From assembly GCA_002408725.1 (NCBI GenBank), contig DHTR01000080.1, positions 1 to 15,824 of the forward strand: 15,824 nt of DNA, written 5' to 3'. The position numbers and the translations under genes were made by a program. The notes beneath the pieces are model-generated. The model worked only from the letters and a program-made list of their open reading frames with translations. It was not told where the DNA came from and searched no databases. This document shows, one piece after another, positions 7,510 to 15,142 of this stretch; positions within the stretch are counted from its first letter, which is position 1; every line of letters begins with the position of its first letter. The stretch is from Pelotomaculum sp. UBA5255 (lineage in GTDB: Bacteria > Bacillota > Desulfotomaculia > Desulfotomaculales > Pelotomaculaceae).

Positions 7510-10374
7510 TCAGTCAAGGGGGCTCACGGGAGCAATAATCTCGATTTGTCCCTGTGCCGCCAGCGTTCCCGGCTTGGTCAGGTAAATCCAGTAGCCGTCA
7601 CCGTTGAACGCCATGTAAAGCGGGTCGGCAGCCCATGATGGCAGTGTCTGGTTACTCACTGAAGCGGAGCTGAAGCCTGCCAGGTTAGCCCGAAGGTTGG
7701 GGTCGCCCCAGAATGCAATTTCAGCCGCGCTAATTGCGGAATCAAGGCCAGGTCCGCCCGGGTTCAGGAGCAGGTCGCAACCGCCGCAGAGCGTGGCTAC
7801 CATGCGGTACAGCCGGTCGCCCTGGAAGAGCAGGTCTTCACAAATCGGCGAGCATCCATCTTCGCCATCGCCTGGGATCAGGCAACTGCAGCAGTCATCA
7901 CAGCATGCGTCGTACTCGAACCATTCGTTATCAAAGGACGTCGGTAACAGGTTGTTTACATTTTCATCAAACGACGGGCCGATAAAGTTCCAACCGCTTT
8001 CCAGGTAACGGTCTACCATCCCAACCGGGTCGGCCGCACGGTCGAAGATGTAGGTGGCGTACCACGGCTTCTCAGTGCCGCAGTTCGTACATTTATCTTC
8101 ACACCAGTTTTGTTTCGTCTTCACATAGTAGGCGTACAGAGGGGTAAGCTCATCGTTAACAGGGTTCGGGATCTTCCATACGTTGTCTTCATAGACCAGG
8201 ATATCCGAGTAGAACTTGTTGTCATTCATCAGGGACTTCAAGTTGCCGTCCCCGGCCAGTGTCTTAGGTGTGGAAAGAATTTGCCAGCTATCGGGCTGGA
8301 GCACGCGCACCATGTCTACCGGTGTAGCGTACGGTCCGATTAACCACTGGTCCTTGACACCCCTTGCCTCGTCGACAAGCTTGACGATGAAGGACTTGTC
8401 GCAAGCGTTACGGTCGGTGTAAACATAGAAGACCGACTTATTGTTGTCTTCACCGTGGTTGGGGTGAGTCAGAATGTCGCCGCTTACAAAATCGCCAATC
8501 GCTTCAAACTCAAGAATGCTGCCATCTTCCAGGATTAGGTCGGTGTCCCAGGTCGCCCAGTCGATGGGATTGTAATCTGAGTCAACCAGTTCAACCCTCA
8601 GGTCGCCCTGGATTGGGTAGTGAACCGAAACCTTGATCGGCCAGCCGGCGCGGGGGGCAACTTCATAGTCGCAGGCGTCATTGGTAACCAGGTACTTGAC
8701 GTCAAACATGCATTCTTGTTGATTTACTTCCACGCAGCAATCGCCGGCGCCTCTTCTCTCACCGGGGTTGCCGAATATGGACGCGTATTCAAGAGTAGTC
8801 TTGCCGGTCTTGGTGGGCACAAATTGTACGGTAACACTTGACTCACCCGGTAAGATCTCGGCATAAATCACTTTCTGGTCGTTCAGATAAAAGTCACCGG
8901 CTTTGGTTTTAAGCGGGTCATCGCAAACATACGCCCTCAGTTCAACCTTGAGTGGCGGTCTGTTGGCGCCACAGGGGTCAGCGTTCTTAGTAACGTTGCA
9001 ATACTTGTCAACCAAAGTGATAGTTACGTCATATTCATAACCTAAATCGATCTGCGACAACATCTCGGTTGCCTTGATAGTCCAGGGCTCACCGGCCACA
9101 ATACTAAACTCCTGGTCATTTGCCTTCAACCAGGCGTGCGGCAATGTCGTGTACTCCTGTCCGTTTGGCAGGTACAGTGTGTATTCGCCGCGGAGTATGT
9201 GCTGGTTGGTGAGTTTGAGGGCATTCGCGTAATCTTCTATGGCTTCCGCAGGTGGTGCTTTCAGCCAGCTAGAGTTCTTGTATTCAATCGGGATGTCCAG
9301 ATTCTGGTCCGCGACTTCGATGGTCCGGGCCGTCACCACATAGGGTCCACCCGATACGCAGGTCGGCAGTTTAACATTGGCGTCAAATTTACCATCCGCA
9401 CCTACGTGCGCGATAAAGGAAGCAATGACCGTATCGCCGGGACAGCCGTTGAAGCAGAGCGGGTAACCCAGGCAGTCCACATTCTGTACGGCTTCAGATT
9501 GGTAATAGGCGTAATCGTAATTGGTTACGGATTCATCACTACAGGGAACATCTGAAACTGTTGCCTTCCTGACTTCAACGATTACCGGCCATGAAGTATG
9601 TTTCCACGGTTTTTGCAAGCAAGACGCATCAACCTCGGTGCTCCAGACACTACCAGTAACATTCAAGGTACCGCCCGCAATGAGACAACCGGTCAAATTA
9701 TCAACAACTACCTTGCCAACGGTCTCAACAACGTTAAGCGTGGCGCAGGGGATGTTGAAAGCGCATTGTGCATTGGTATGGCTAATGCAAACAGTGTAGG
9801 CTCCGGGGTTCCTTGGCGTCTTGACCTGGAGACCCTGGATTTCGACTTCTGTTATGATGCCGTCACCGTTCACAGGGATAAACTGCCTCTCGATGGTGAA
9901 ATACACCCTATCTACTACTGTTTTATCAGTGCTGCAATCTACCGGCGACTCATAAATCTCCGGGAAAACAGGAACAAAGTATTTCTCGCCGTCAACCGTC
10001 ACCACGGCCCGCACCTCGGGACCAAGATCGATTACGGTACCATTACAGTCCGTTATCGTATCCCCGGACTTGACCAGGTTATCGTTTTCCAGGCCAAAGG
10101 CTGTGAAGTCCACAACCAGCTTATTCTTGGCCTGGGTGTCACAATCCGCGCTGTCCGGTGGGTACTGATCGGTGAACATAAAGAGCGGTGCGGCAAGGCT
10201 GTCAATCTTGATATTCAGGTCGTAGGTGTGTTCAGCCTTTACGTAGCTCGACCCGGTTTCCTCAACAAATACTTTAGAGGCGGCCAGCGCTGTTCCGGCA
10301 AACACAAAGCAACAAAGAGCAACCACGGCGATCAGCACCGTTGCCTTATGCCACTTGAAACTGCATCTTGACAC
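7510..10374 (-). CDS. Large Cys-rich secreted surface protein, candidate S-layer component
   Basis: 954 residues from GTG 10374, with GGAGGG 8 nt upstream. Residues 1-31 are a signal peptide (GTALA|AS). I do not recognise most of the body: it is beta-rich and Ig-like in feel, with no SLH triplet, sortase motif or C-terminal membrane helix. The mature part has about 33 cysteines, many in pairs or clusters (CEDKCTNC near 758-765; CCDDCCSC near 824-831; GCSPIC; CGGC), which suggests many disulfides or metal binding. Residues about 688-954 resemble a repeated surface-protein module in two halves: WQILSTPKTLAG to PLYAYYVKT, then SGWNFIGP to FNGDGYWIYLTKPGTLA. It heads the surface-protein block behind a promoter with a long leader, which would suit a highly expressed structural protein. 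The S-layer role is inference from position, size and secretion; the protein may need the SLH proteins downstream for attachment. Confidence 0.85.
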   Translation of the reverse strand: MSRCSFKWHKATVLIAVVALCCFVFAGTALAASKVFVEETGSSYVKAEHTYDLNIKIDSLAAPLFMFTDQYPPDSADCDTQAKNKLVVDFTAFGLENDNLVKSGDTITDCNGTVIDLGPEVRAVVTVDGEKYFVPVFPEIYESPVDCSTDKTVVDRVYFTIERQFIPVNGDGIITEVEIQGLQVKTPRNPGAYTVCISHTNAQCAFNIPCATLNVVETVGKVVVDNLTGCLIAGGTLNVTGSVWSTEVDASCLQKPWKHTSWPVIVEVRKATVSDVPCSDESVTNYDYAYYQSEAVQNVDCLGYPLCFNGCPGDTVIASFIAHVGADGKFDANVKLPTCVSGGPYVVTARTIEVADQNLDIPIEYKNSSWLKAPPAEAIEDYANALKLTNQHILRGEYTLYLPNGQEYTTLPHAWLKANDQEFSIVAGEPWTIKATEMLSQIDLGYEYDVTITLVDKYCNVTKNADPCGANRPPLKVELRAYVCDDPLKTKAGDFYLNDQKVIYAEILPGESSVTVQFVPTKTGKTTLEYASIFGNPGERRGAGDCCVEVNQQECMFDVKYLVTNDACDYEVAPRAGWPIKVSVHYPIQGDLRVELVDSDYNPIDWATWDTDLILEDGSILEFEAIGDFVSGDILTHPNHGEDNNKSVFYVYTDRNACDKSFIVKLVDEARGVKDQWLIGPYATPVDMVRVLQPDSWQILSTPKTLAGDGNLKSLMNDNKFYSDILVYEDNVWKIPNPVNDELTPLYAYYVKTKQNWCEDKCTNCGTEKPWYATYIFDRAADPVGMVDRYLESGWNFIGPSFDENVNNLLPTSFDNEWFEYDACCDDCCSCLIPGDGEDGCSPICEDLLFQGDRLYRMVATLCGGCDLLLNPGGPGLDSAISAAEIAFWGDPNLRANLAGFSSASVSNQTLPSWAADPLYMAFNGDGYWIYLTKPGTLAAQGQIEIIAPVSPLD

Positions 10375-10407
10375 TAAAAATTCCCTCCTTTGGAACTAAT
10401 CTAATTT

Positions 10408-10434
10408 CTAAGTTAACTTATTGTTAACTAAGGT
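10408..10434 (-). promoter_or_regulatory. GTTAAC motif pair, possible operator or leader element
   Basis: GTTAAC occurs at 10412-10417 and 10423-10428, 11 bp (one helical turn) apart. The first sits inside the perfect palindrome TAAGTTAACTTA (10409-10420). A related AGTTAATTA lies at 10478-10486. Spaced symmetric motifs 35-60 bp before the start codon could bind a dimeric regulator or simply be AT-rich leader. No regulator is identified. Confidence 0.35.
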
Positions 10435-10482
10435 GAAGCCCTAACGTTCTGTTTCCGCTCACCCCTTTCCTACCTTAGTTAA
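10424..10482 (-). other. 11-bp inverted repeat in the leader of the surface protein gene
   Basis: TTAACTAAGGT (10424-10434) and ACCTTAGTTAA (10472-10482) are perfect reverse complements separated by 37 nt. As RNA this would be an 11-bp stem closing a large loop 50-108 nt upstream of the GTG. It shares bases with the GTTAAC pair, so the two elements may be alternatives. Confidence 0.45.
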
Positions 10483-10549
10483 TTAATCACTTAAATGGGG
10501 ACGGACATCACCCCTTTCAAGATTCTGTGGAAGCAAGATCAACAACCCA

Positions 10550-10578
10550 AACCGGGGAAAAGAAAAAGATCCCCAGTT
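10550..10578 (-). other. Leader hairpin with pyrimidine-rich loop
   Basis: On the minus strand AACTGGGGA pairs with TCCCCGGTT (9 bp, one G-U) around an 11-nt loop rich in T. It lies about 180 nt upstream of the GTG, inside the predicted long leader. The wobble pair exists only in the minus-strand RNA, which favours an RNA structure in the sense direction. Confidence 0.4.
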
Positions 10579-10784
10579 ATGACTCTCTTTCTTAGACCCA
10601 ATTGCAAAGTAAAAAGTTCCCTGTATGCAAACATTTCTACCGATTATGGTCAACTTTGTTAGATTATTTTTAATCCACTTCGACATTAAGGGGAATGAAT
10701 CCTTCTCCAAATGCTTGTAAATTATTTTAGAGGATTTAAGCTTCGGCAGATATTTCTGAGAATTGTTTGTGACCAGGCAAGTTA

Positions 10785-10814
10785 ATTATTACCCAACGCG
10801 GTTATACTTGTCAA
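10785..10814 (-). promoter_or_regulatory. Sigma-A-type promoter for the Cys-rich surface protein gene
   Basis: TTGACA (10809-10814), an 18-bp spacer, then AATAAT (10785-10790; 5 of 6 to TATAAT). The start of transcription would fall near 10778, giving a leader of roughly 400 nt before the GTG at 10374. It is the best promoter-like match I found in the 10375-11097 gap. Confidence 0.6.
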
Positions 10815-10816
10815 TA

Positions 10817-10936
10817 TCAGATGCTGTAAACTCCCGCTTCTTCGGGATCAACGGCCTGGTTATAGCGGTAAAGAGTTGAGCCAGGTGCGGGATTACCTGC
10901 TCTAAGTGCTAAATTGCTGCAAAATGTATAATGTTG
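10817..10936 (-). pseudogene. Orphan coding-like fragment without start codon
   Basis: A minus-strand frame is open for 39 codons between TAA (10937-10939) and TGA (10817-10819). It has no ATG, GTG or TTG start with a ribosome binding site. From about 10910 its composition turns more GC-rich than its AT-rich flanks and it reads like protein (LRAGNPAPGSTLYRYNQAV, then DPEEAGVYSI). It may be the 3' end of a decayed gene or mobile element. I cannot name the parent family. The remainder of the gap up to 11097 shows only weak hairpins, for example GCACC/GGTGC around 10987-11012. Confidence 0.3.
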
Positions 10937-11074
10937 TTATTAGATCAAATATCTAACTGGATCCTCAGGTGATTTATGTAGATTGCACCCGAAAACAAGC
11001 TGTCAGGTGCGAGCAACCTTGGTCCGGCAAAGCACATACCTAAAGTATATTCACCTGGGGCGCGGATGATTACG

Positions 11075-11089
11075 GCCGCCGCAGGCGGC
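11075..11089 (-). terminator. GC hairpin just after the RNA methyltransferase gene
   Basis: GCCGCC and GGCGGC pair perfectly around a 3-nt loop, 9 nt after the TGA at 11098. An outer ATGATT/AATCAT pair flanks it and reaches the stop codon. There is no T-tract on the minus strand, so it is only terminator-like. Confidence 0.4.
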
Positions 11090-11097
11090 TTCATCAA

Positions 11098-12249
11098 TCA
11101 TGAAGATCCGCCTTTCGCCCGAGGTGGGCGGGGTCCGTAAAACTGGTAGTAGTTGCACTGGATCCGGCCGTTGTACAGCTTTCTTTTTTTGTCGGCCCGC
11201 CTCCCGAACAGGCGCTCAAAGTTCGGGTGGGCGGTGAGCACATAGTAAGACCAGGTGTCCAGTTCCCGGAAGACTGCTCCCATCTCCCGGTAGAGTCTCT
11301 CCACCTGGGACCTGTCCCCCATCCGCTCTCCATAGGGTGGATTGCAGACCAGGTAGCCGTACTTTTGTGCCGAGCGCAGTTCCGAGACGGGCAGCTTCTG
11401 AAAAAACGCGTTTTCCGCCACTCCCGCCTGGCGGGCATGGCAGCGCGCCAGGCCGAGGACCTCACCGTTGATATCGGAGCCCAGGACCCGGACAGGCCGG
11501 CTGCGCTGAACGAGGTCGGCGGCTTCTTCCCTGGCCCTTGCCCACAGGACCTCCGGGACAACGGGCCAGTTTTCCGCGGCGAAGGTCCGCTTTAAGCCCG
11601 GGGCCAGGTTCAGGCCAATCAGCGCCGCCTCGATAGGGAGCGTGCCTGATCCGCAAAGAGGGTCTATTAAAGGGCGATCCGGACACCAGCGGCTCAGCAG
11701 GACCATGGCCGCAGCCAGGGTCTCTTTGAGGGGGGCGGGACCGCCCAACCTGCGGTAGCCCCGCTTGTGCAGCCCCGCCCCGCTGGTGTCCAGGGTGAGG
11801 GTGGCCAGGTCATTGAGCAGGGCCACCTCGATGGTATAGCGGGGGCCGGTCTCCTCAAACCACTCCCGCCTGTATACCTGCTTCATTTTTTCCACCACCG
11901 CCTTCTTGACGATGGCCTGGCAGTCCGGCACGCTGTGAAGCTGAGATTTGACTGATTTGCCCTCTACGGGGAAGGCGGCGTCTTCCGGAAGCCAGTCCGG
12001 CCAGGGCAGGGCCTTGGTCTGCTGAAAGAGTTCCGCAAAGCTTTTGGCCTTGAACTCCCCCAGCTTGACCAGGACCCGGTCGGCCGCGCGCAGCCACAGG
12101 TTGGCCCGGCAGATGGCGGCCTCGTCCCCCGCAAAGGTGACACGCGCGTTTTCCACCATCATATCTTCGTAGCCCAGTTCTTTTACTTCCCGCGCCACCA
12201 CAGCCTCCAGGCCGAAGGTTGCTGTGGCAATCAGTTGGATTTTGCTCAT
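11098..12249 (-). CDS. THUMP-domain class I SAM-dependent RNA N2-guanine methyltransferase (YpsC/RlmL-type)
   Basis: 383 residues from ATG 12249, with AAAGGAG 9 nt upstream. The N-terminal segment opens IQLIATATFGLEAVVAREV as in the YpsC/RlmL family, followed by a THUMP RNA-binding domain (about 68-155, ending near GLHKRGYR). The Rossmann methyltransferase part has motif I DPLCGSGTLPIEAAL (196-210), an acidic SDIN (258-261) for the SAM ribose, and catalytic motif IV NPPYGERMG (303-311), typical of N2-guanine methylation. Length matches the single-domain Firmicute form rather than the fused E. coli RlmL. The likely substrate is 23S rRNA, in the cytoplasm; the exact base is inferred from family. 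It is separated from nadB by 214 bp that include a REP-like palindrome, so it is probably a separate unit. A TATAGT -10-like box occurs in that gap without a good -35. Confidence 0.92.
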   Translation of the reverse strand: MSKIQLIATATFGLEAVVAREVKELGYEDMMVENARVTFAGDEAAICRANLWLRAADRVLVKLGEFKAKSFAELFQQTKALPWPDWLPEDAAFPVEGKSVKSQLHSVPDCQAIVKKAVVEKMKQVYRREWFEETGPRYTIEVALLNDLATLTLDTSGAGLHKRGYRRLGGPAPLKETLAAAMVLLSRWCPDRPLIDPLCGSGTLPIEAALIGLNLAPGLKRTFAAENWPVVPEVLWARAREEAADLVQRSRPVRVLGSDINGEVLGLARCHARQAGVAENAFFQKLPVSELRSAQKYGYLVCNPPYGERMGDRSQVERLYREMGAVFRELDTWSYYVLTAHPNFERLFGRRADKKRKLYNGRIQCNYYQFYGPRPPRAKGGSS

Positions 12250-12371
12250 TGGGGTTAGCTCCTTTTGTGACTACAGGGGATATGTTCTACTATACCTCAA
12301 CATTGGTGCAACTGCCTGTCATGCTGCAAAAAAAAAATTATTTGAAACCTGCACATCTGTTATTTGATTGG

Positions 12372-12398
12372 CCTTATTCAGCTCGTTTTTGAATAGGG
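12372..12398 (-). other. Secondary hairpin downstream of nadB
   Basis: CCTTATTCA (12372-12380) and TGAATAGGG (12390-12398) pair over 9 positions with one mismatch on the DNA, a G-U on the plus-strand RNA. The arms are close, with no T-run after them on the minus strand. It may be part of the same repeat element as the neighbouring GGGGACGGG palindrome. Confidence 0.35.
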
Positions 12399-12408
12399 TT
12401 AACTCTTT

Positions 12409-12457
12409 GGGGACGGGTTATGCACAACGGGAAAGGGACGGGCATGTACCCGTCCCC
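12409..12457. repeat. REP-like palindromic element after nadB
   Basis: GGGGACGGG (12409-12417) is a perfect reverse complement of CCCGTCCCC (12449-12457). Nested inside, GGGACGGG (12435-12442) pairs with CCCGTCCC (12449-12456) around a 6-nt loop. The element lies 7 nt beyond the nadB stop. GGGGACGG recurs at 10497-10504. Small GGGGACGG/CCGTCCCC palindromes are, from memory, frequent intergenic repeats in some Firmicutes; that link is not tested here. It may also act as an mRNA end or terminator. Confidence 0.6.
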
Positions 12458-12463
12458 GGAACC

Positions 12464-14047
12464 TTAACGTCTGAAAATGATGTGCTTCTGCCAGCGCCGG
12501 TGGGTGTCGGGGTAGTCGACTCGATAGTGCCCGCCGCGGCTTTCCCTGCGGGCCAGGGCTGATTCGGCCACCAGTTCGCCGACCTGGAGCATGTTTTTGA
12601 CCTCCATCTGCTCTGCGCCGTCGACCCGGTGCTGGAATAGATAGCCCCGCCGGTCAAAGAAATTAAGCGCTTCCTTGAGCCCGCTGCCACTGCGGACCGG
12701 GCCTACTTTGTCCCCCATCAGCACCTCCAACTCCCGCCGCAGGGCCGCAAAGTCGAGCTGCACCGGCTCCAGGAGCCAGTCGCAGGCAAATTCCAGGCGG
12801 CGCAGTTGGTAGTCTTTCAGAAACTTCCTGGTCTGGTCCACGATCCGGCCGCCGAACACCAGCCCGTCCAGCAGGGAGTTGCTGGCCAGCCGGTTGGCGC
12901 CGTGCACACCCGGGCAGGAGACCTCGCCGCAGGCATAGAGCCCCCGGATGCTGGTTTCTCCCACCAGGTTGGTCTTCACCCCGCCCATCATGTAGTGCGC
13001 CGCCGGAGCCACCGGAATCGGGTCGACGGTGATATCGAGCTCATATGTAGCGCAGGTCCTGGTGATGTTCGGGAACCGGAGCTTGACCACCTCGGGGTCG
13101 AGGTGGGTCAGGTCCAGGTAGACTTTGTTTGAATTGTTTTTAGCCATTTCCTTTAAGATCGCCCGTACCACGATATCCCTGGGCGCCAGTTCGGCCAAGT
13201 CATGGTAGCGCGGCATAAACCGCTGCCCCTGGATATTGCGCAGGTAGGCCCCTTCTCCACGAGCCGCTTCGGAGATTAAAAAGCGCGGGGCGCCGGGCAG
13301 ATTCAGCACCGTGGGGTGGAACTGGATGAATTCCATGTCCATGACTTCCGCCCCGGCGCGAAAGGCAATAGCGATTCCGTCCCCGGTGGCTATCTCCGGG
13401 TTGGTGTTATGCTCAAAAAGACGCCCCAGGCCCCCTGTGGCCAGGACCACCACCTTGCCGCGAAAGACCCGGAAGGCCTGTTTGTCCCGATCATAGGCCA
13501 GTACGCCGAAGCAGGTGTTTTCCCGCACCAGCAGGTCCACCACGTAATGGTTTTCCAGCACTTTTATTTTATCGTCCTCCTGGACGCGCTCAGTAAGTAC
13601 CCGCTGGATCTCCGCCCCGGTGGCGTCACCACTGGCATGCAGGATCCGCCGCCGGCTGTGGGCCCCCTCCCGGGTCAGGCACAGGCCCTGGTTGTCGCAG
13701 TCAAAAATGGCGCCCAGTCCGATCAGTTCCCGGACCCGGTCGGGCCCTTCGCTGACCAGGGCGGCCACCGCCTCCGAGTCACACAGGCCGGCCCCGGCCA
13801 CCAGGGTGTCCTCCCGGTGCAGCAGGGGCGAATCGGTATCCCCCAGGGCAGCTGCGATCCCCCCCTGGGCCTTGTCGGTGCCGGTATCCATCATGGTTTG
13901 CTTGGTCAGGACGGTCACCGAACCGCCGGCCCCGGATGCCGCCAGGGCAGTATACAACCCGGCGATACCGCTACCCAGAACGATATATTCATCTTCTTCC
14001 TGGGGCAGCTCCCGGGTGTCGAAATTCAACATATAATTATCAGGCAA
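12464..14047 (-). CDS. nadB: L-aspartate oxidase
   Basis: 527 residues, the usual length. It oxidises L-aspartate to iminoaspartate with FAD, the first step of de novo NAD synthesis; the product is unstable and passes to NadA. Visible motifs: FAD-binding GSGIAG (25-30), DKAQGGIAAAL, LATGGLGRLFEHNTNP, EFIQFHPT, EAARGEGAYL, HYMMGGVKTN and the C-terminal FAD signature GLYACGE to GVHGANRLASNSLLDG. The start is TTG 14047, 7 nt after GGAGG; the nearest in-frame ATG (14032) is too far from that site. Only 15 nt separate it from nadA, so the two are one transcript. Under anaerobic conditions fumarate is the expected electron acceptor for this family. No truncation or frameshift is seen. Confidence 0.96.
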   Translation of the reverse strand: MPDNYMLNFDTRELPQEEDEYIVLGSGIAGLYTALAASGAGGSVTVLTKQTMMDTGTDKAQGGIAAALGDTDSPLLHREDTLVAGAGLCDSEAVAALVSEGPDRVRELIGLGAIFDCDNQGLCLTREGAHSRRRILHASGDATGAEIQRVLTERVQEDDKIKVLENHYVVDLLVRENTCFGVLAYDRDKQAFRVFRGKVVVLATGGLGRLFEHNTNPEIATGDGIAIAFRAGAEVMDMEFIQFHPTVLNLPGAPRFLISEAARGEGAYLRNIQGQRFMPRYHDLAELAPRDIVVRAILKEMAKNNSNKVYLDLTHLDPEVVKLRFPNITRTCATYELDITVDPIPVAPAAHYMMGGVKTNLVGETSIRGLYACGEVSCPGVHGANRLASNSLLDGLVFGGRIVDQTRKFLKDYQLRRLEFACDWLLEPVQLDFAALRRELEVLMGDKVGPVRSGSGLKEALNFFDRRGYLFQHRVDGAEQMEVKNMLQVGELVAESALARRESRGGHYRVDYPDTHRRWQKHIIFRR

Positions 14048-14062
14048 AGGAAACCCTCCTCA

Positions 14063-14986
14063 TTACGTAACCGCCAGCATCCTTTCCAGGCAGCGTTTGG
14101 CCCGCTCCCTGGTTTCCTCCGGAACGGTCACACCGGGCTCAAGGCTTACCAGCGCGCGGTGGACCTTTTCCAGAGTCGTCATCTTCATGTTAGGGCAGAT
14201 CAGCCCGTCGGAAGCCAGGTAAAATTTCTTGTCCGGGCATTGCTTATGGAGCTGGTGCAAAATGCCCATCTCGGTGGCAACAATAAACTCGTGGGCCTTG
14301 CTTTCTGCGGCAAAGCGGATCATCCCGGTGGTGCTGGAAACGGAATCGGCCAGTTCGACAACCTCGGGGCGGCACTCGGGGTGGACCAGCACCAGAGCCC
14401 GCGGATGCTCCGCCCTGGCTTTAAGAATGTCTTCCCCGGTCAGGCGGTTATGGGTACCGCAGTAACCTTCCCAGTAGAACATTTCCCGCCCGGTCTGGGA
14501 AGCAATATAGCGCCCCAGGTTTTTATCCGGCACAAAAAGGATTGGCCTGTCCTCCGGCAGGGACTCCACGACCTGTACGGCATTGGCCGAGGTGCAGGCA
14601 ATATCGCTTTCGGCCTTCACTTCTGCCGAAGTATTGACATAGCATACAACGGTGGCGCCTGAAAGCTCCTGCTTTTTTCTCCGCAGCTCCGCAGCGGTGA
14701 TCATGTCGGCCATGGGGCAGCCGGCGTTTTTTTCCGGCAGGAGCACAACTTTTTCCGGGGAAAGGATGAAAGCGCTCTCCGCCATAAAGTGGACGCCGCA
14801 AAAAACTATCACTTCGGCGCCGCTGCCGGCGGCCTGCCGGGCAAGACCCAGAGAGTCGCCCACATAATCAGCGATTTCCTGGATCTCGGGCGGTTGGTAG
14901 ACATGAGCCAGGATCACGGCATTGCGTTCTTTCTTTAGTTTCCTGATTTCAGCGAAAAACTCCTGTTCCCTTGCTTGCCCTGACAT
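14063..14986 (-). CDS. nadA: Quinolinate synthase
   Basis: 307 residues from ATG 14986; an in-frame TTG at 14998 directly abuts the AAAGGG site and is unlikely. It condenses iminoaspartate with dihydroxyacetone phosphate to quinolinate using an oxygen-sensitive [4Fe-4S] cluster. The three cluster cysteines are at C90 (NAGCPMAD), C176 (WEGYCGTHNRLT) and C264 (GLICPNMKMTTLEKV), matching the spacing in the family. Other signatures: ILAHVYQPPEIQEIADYVGDSL near the N-terminus, FCGVHFMAESA, CYVNTSAEVKAESD and HPEC. It is followed by nadB. It probably has its own promoter (15143-15172) and a stem-loop leader, so it can be controlled apart from panD. nadC is not adjacent; quinolinate phosphoribosyltransferase must be encoded elsewhere. 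Confidence 0.97.
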   Translation of the reverse strand: MSGQAREQEFFAEIRKLKKERNAVILAHVYQPPEIQEIADYVGDSLGLARQAAGSGAEVIVFCGVHFMAESAFILSPEKVVLLPEKNAGCPMADMITAAELRRKKQELSGATVVCYVNTSAEVKAESDIACTSANAVQVVESLPEDRPILFVPDKNLGRYIASQTGREMFYWEGYCGTHNRLTGEDILKARAEHPRALVLVHPECRPEVVELADSVSSTTGMIRFAAESKAHEFIVATEMGILHQLHKQCPDKKFYLASDGLICPNMKMTTLEKVHRALVSLEPGVTVPEETRERAKRCLERMLAVT

Positions 14987-15082
14987 GTATATTTTCAACC
15001 CTTTCTAATTTCGGGGTAATCTTTACCTTATGATTTTATCGCCTGGGATTTTATATATTTTAATAATTTATAAATGTAATTA

Positions 15083-15122
15083 TACTGTACGAACCTGTAA
15101 AAAGAGGCAGGCTCATACAGTA
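15083..15122 (-). promoter_or_regulatory. 15-bp stem-loop / operator in the nadA leader
   Basis: Minus-strand TACTGTATGAGCCTG pairs with CAGGTTCGTACAGTA over all 15 positions, two of them G-U, with a 10-nt loop. The two wobbles work only in the minus-strand RNA, which favours a transcribed stem. It starts about 15-20 nt after the predicted nadA transcription start. It is followed by AT-rich sequence without a clean T-run. It could be an attenuator, a terminator for panD readthrough, or an operator for a NAD-metabolism repressor. Confidence 0.6.
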
Positions 15123-15142
15123 CCCCGACAAACTTCCTTACT

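Noticed and set aside
9598..10371. Plus-strand open frame of about 257 codons antisense to the Cys-rich surface protein
   Set aside because: No family resemblance and no promoter or ribosome binding site; the minus-strand gene has a signal peptide and good initiation site.
10640..10670. TTGACC near 10650 as a second promoter for the surface gene
   Set aside because: At 17-18 bp spacing the -10 region (TTGCAT/TGCATA) is a poor match; the 10785-10814 promoter is far better.
10483..10710. 75-codon minus-strand frame in the surface-protein leader
   Set aside because: Starts with TTG inside its own purine-rich stretch, the later ATG is poorly placed, the sequence is unrecognisable and it overlaps a leader hairpin. 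A leader peptide is possible but unsupported.
12328..12337. Run of ten A (T-run on the minus strand) as an intrinsic terminator for nadB
   Set aside because: No stable hairpin directly precedes it on the minus strand; the nearest stems end 35 nt or more away.
13316..14662. Plus-strand open frame of about 448 codons antisense to nadB and nadA
   Set aside because: It lies wholly over two well-supported genes in GC-rich DNA, its composition (many H, Q, G, P) is typical of an antisense shadow, and it has no ribosome binding site.
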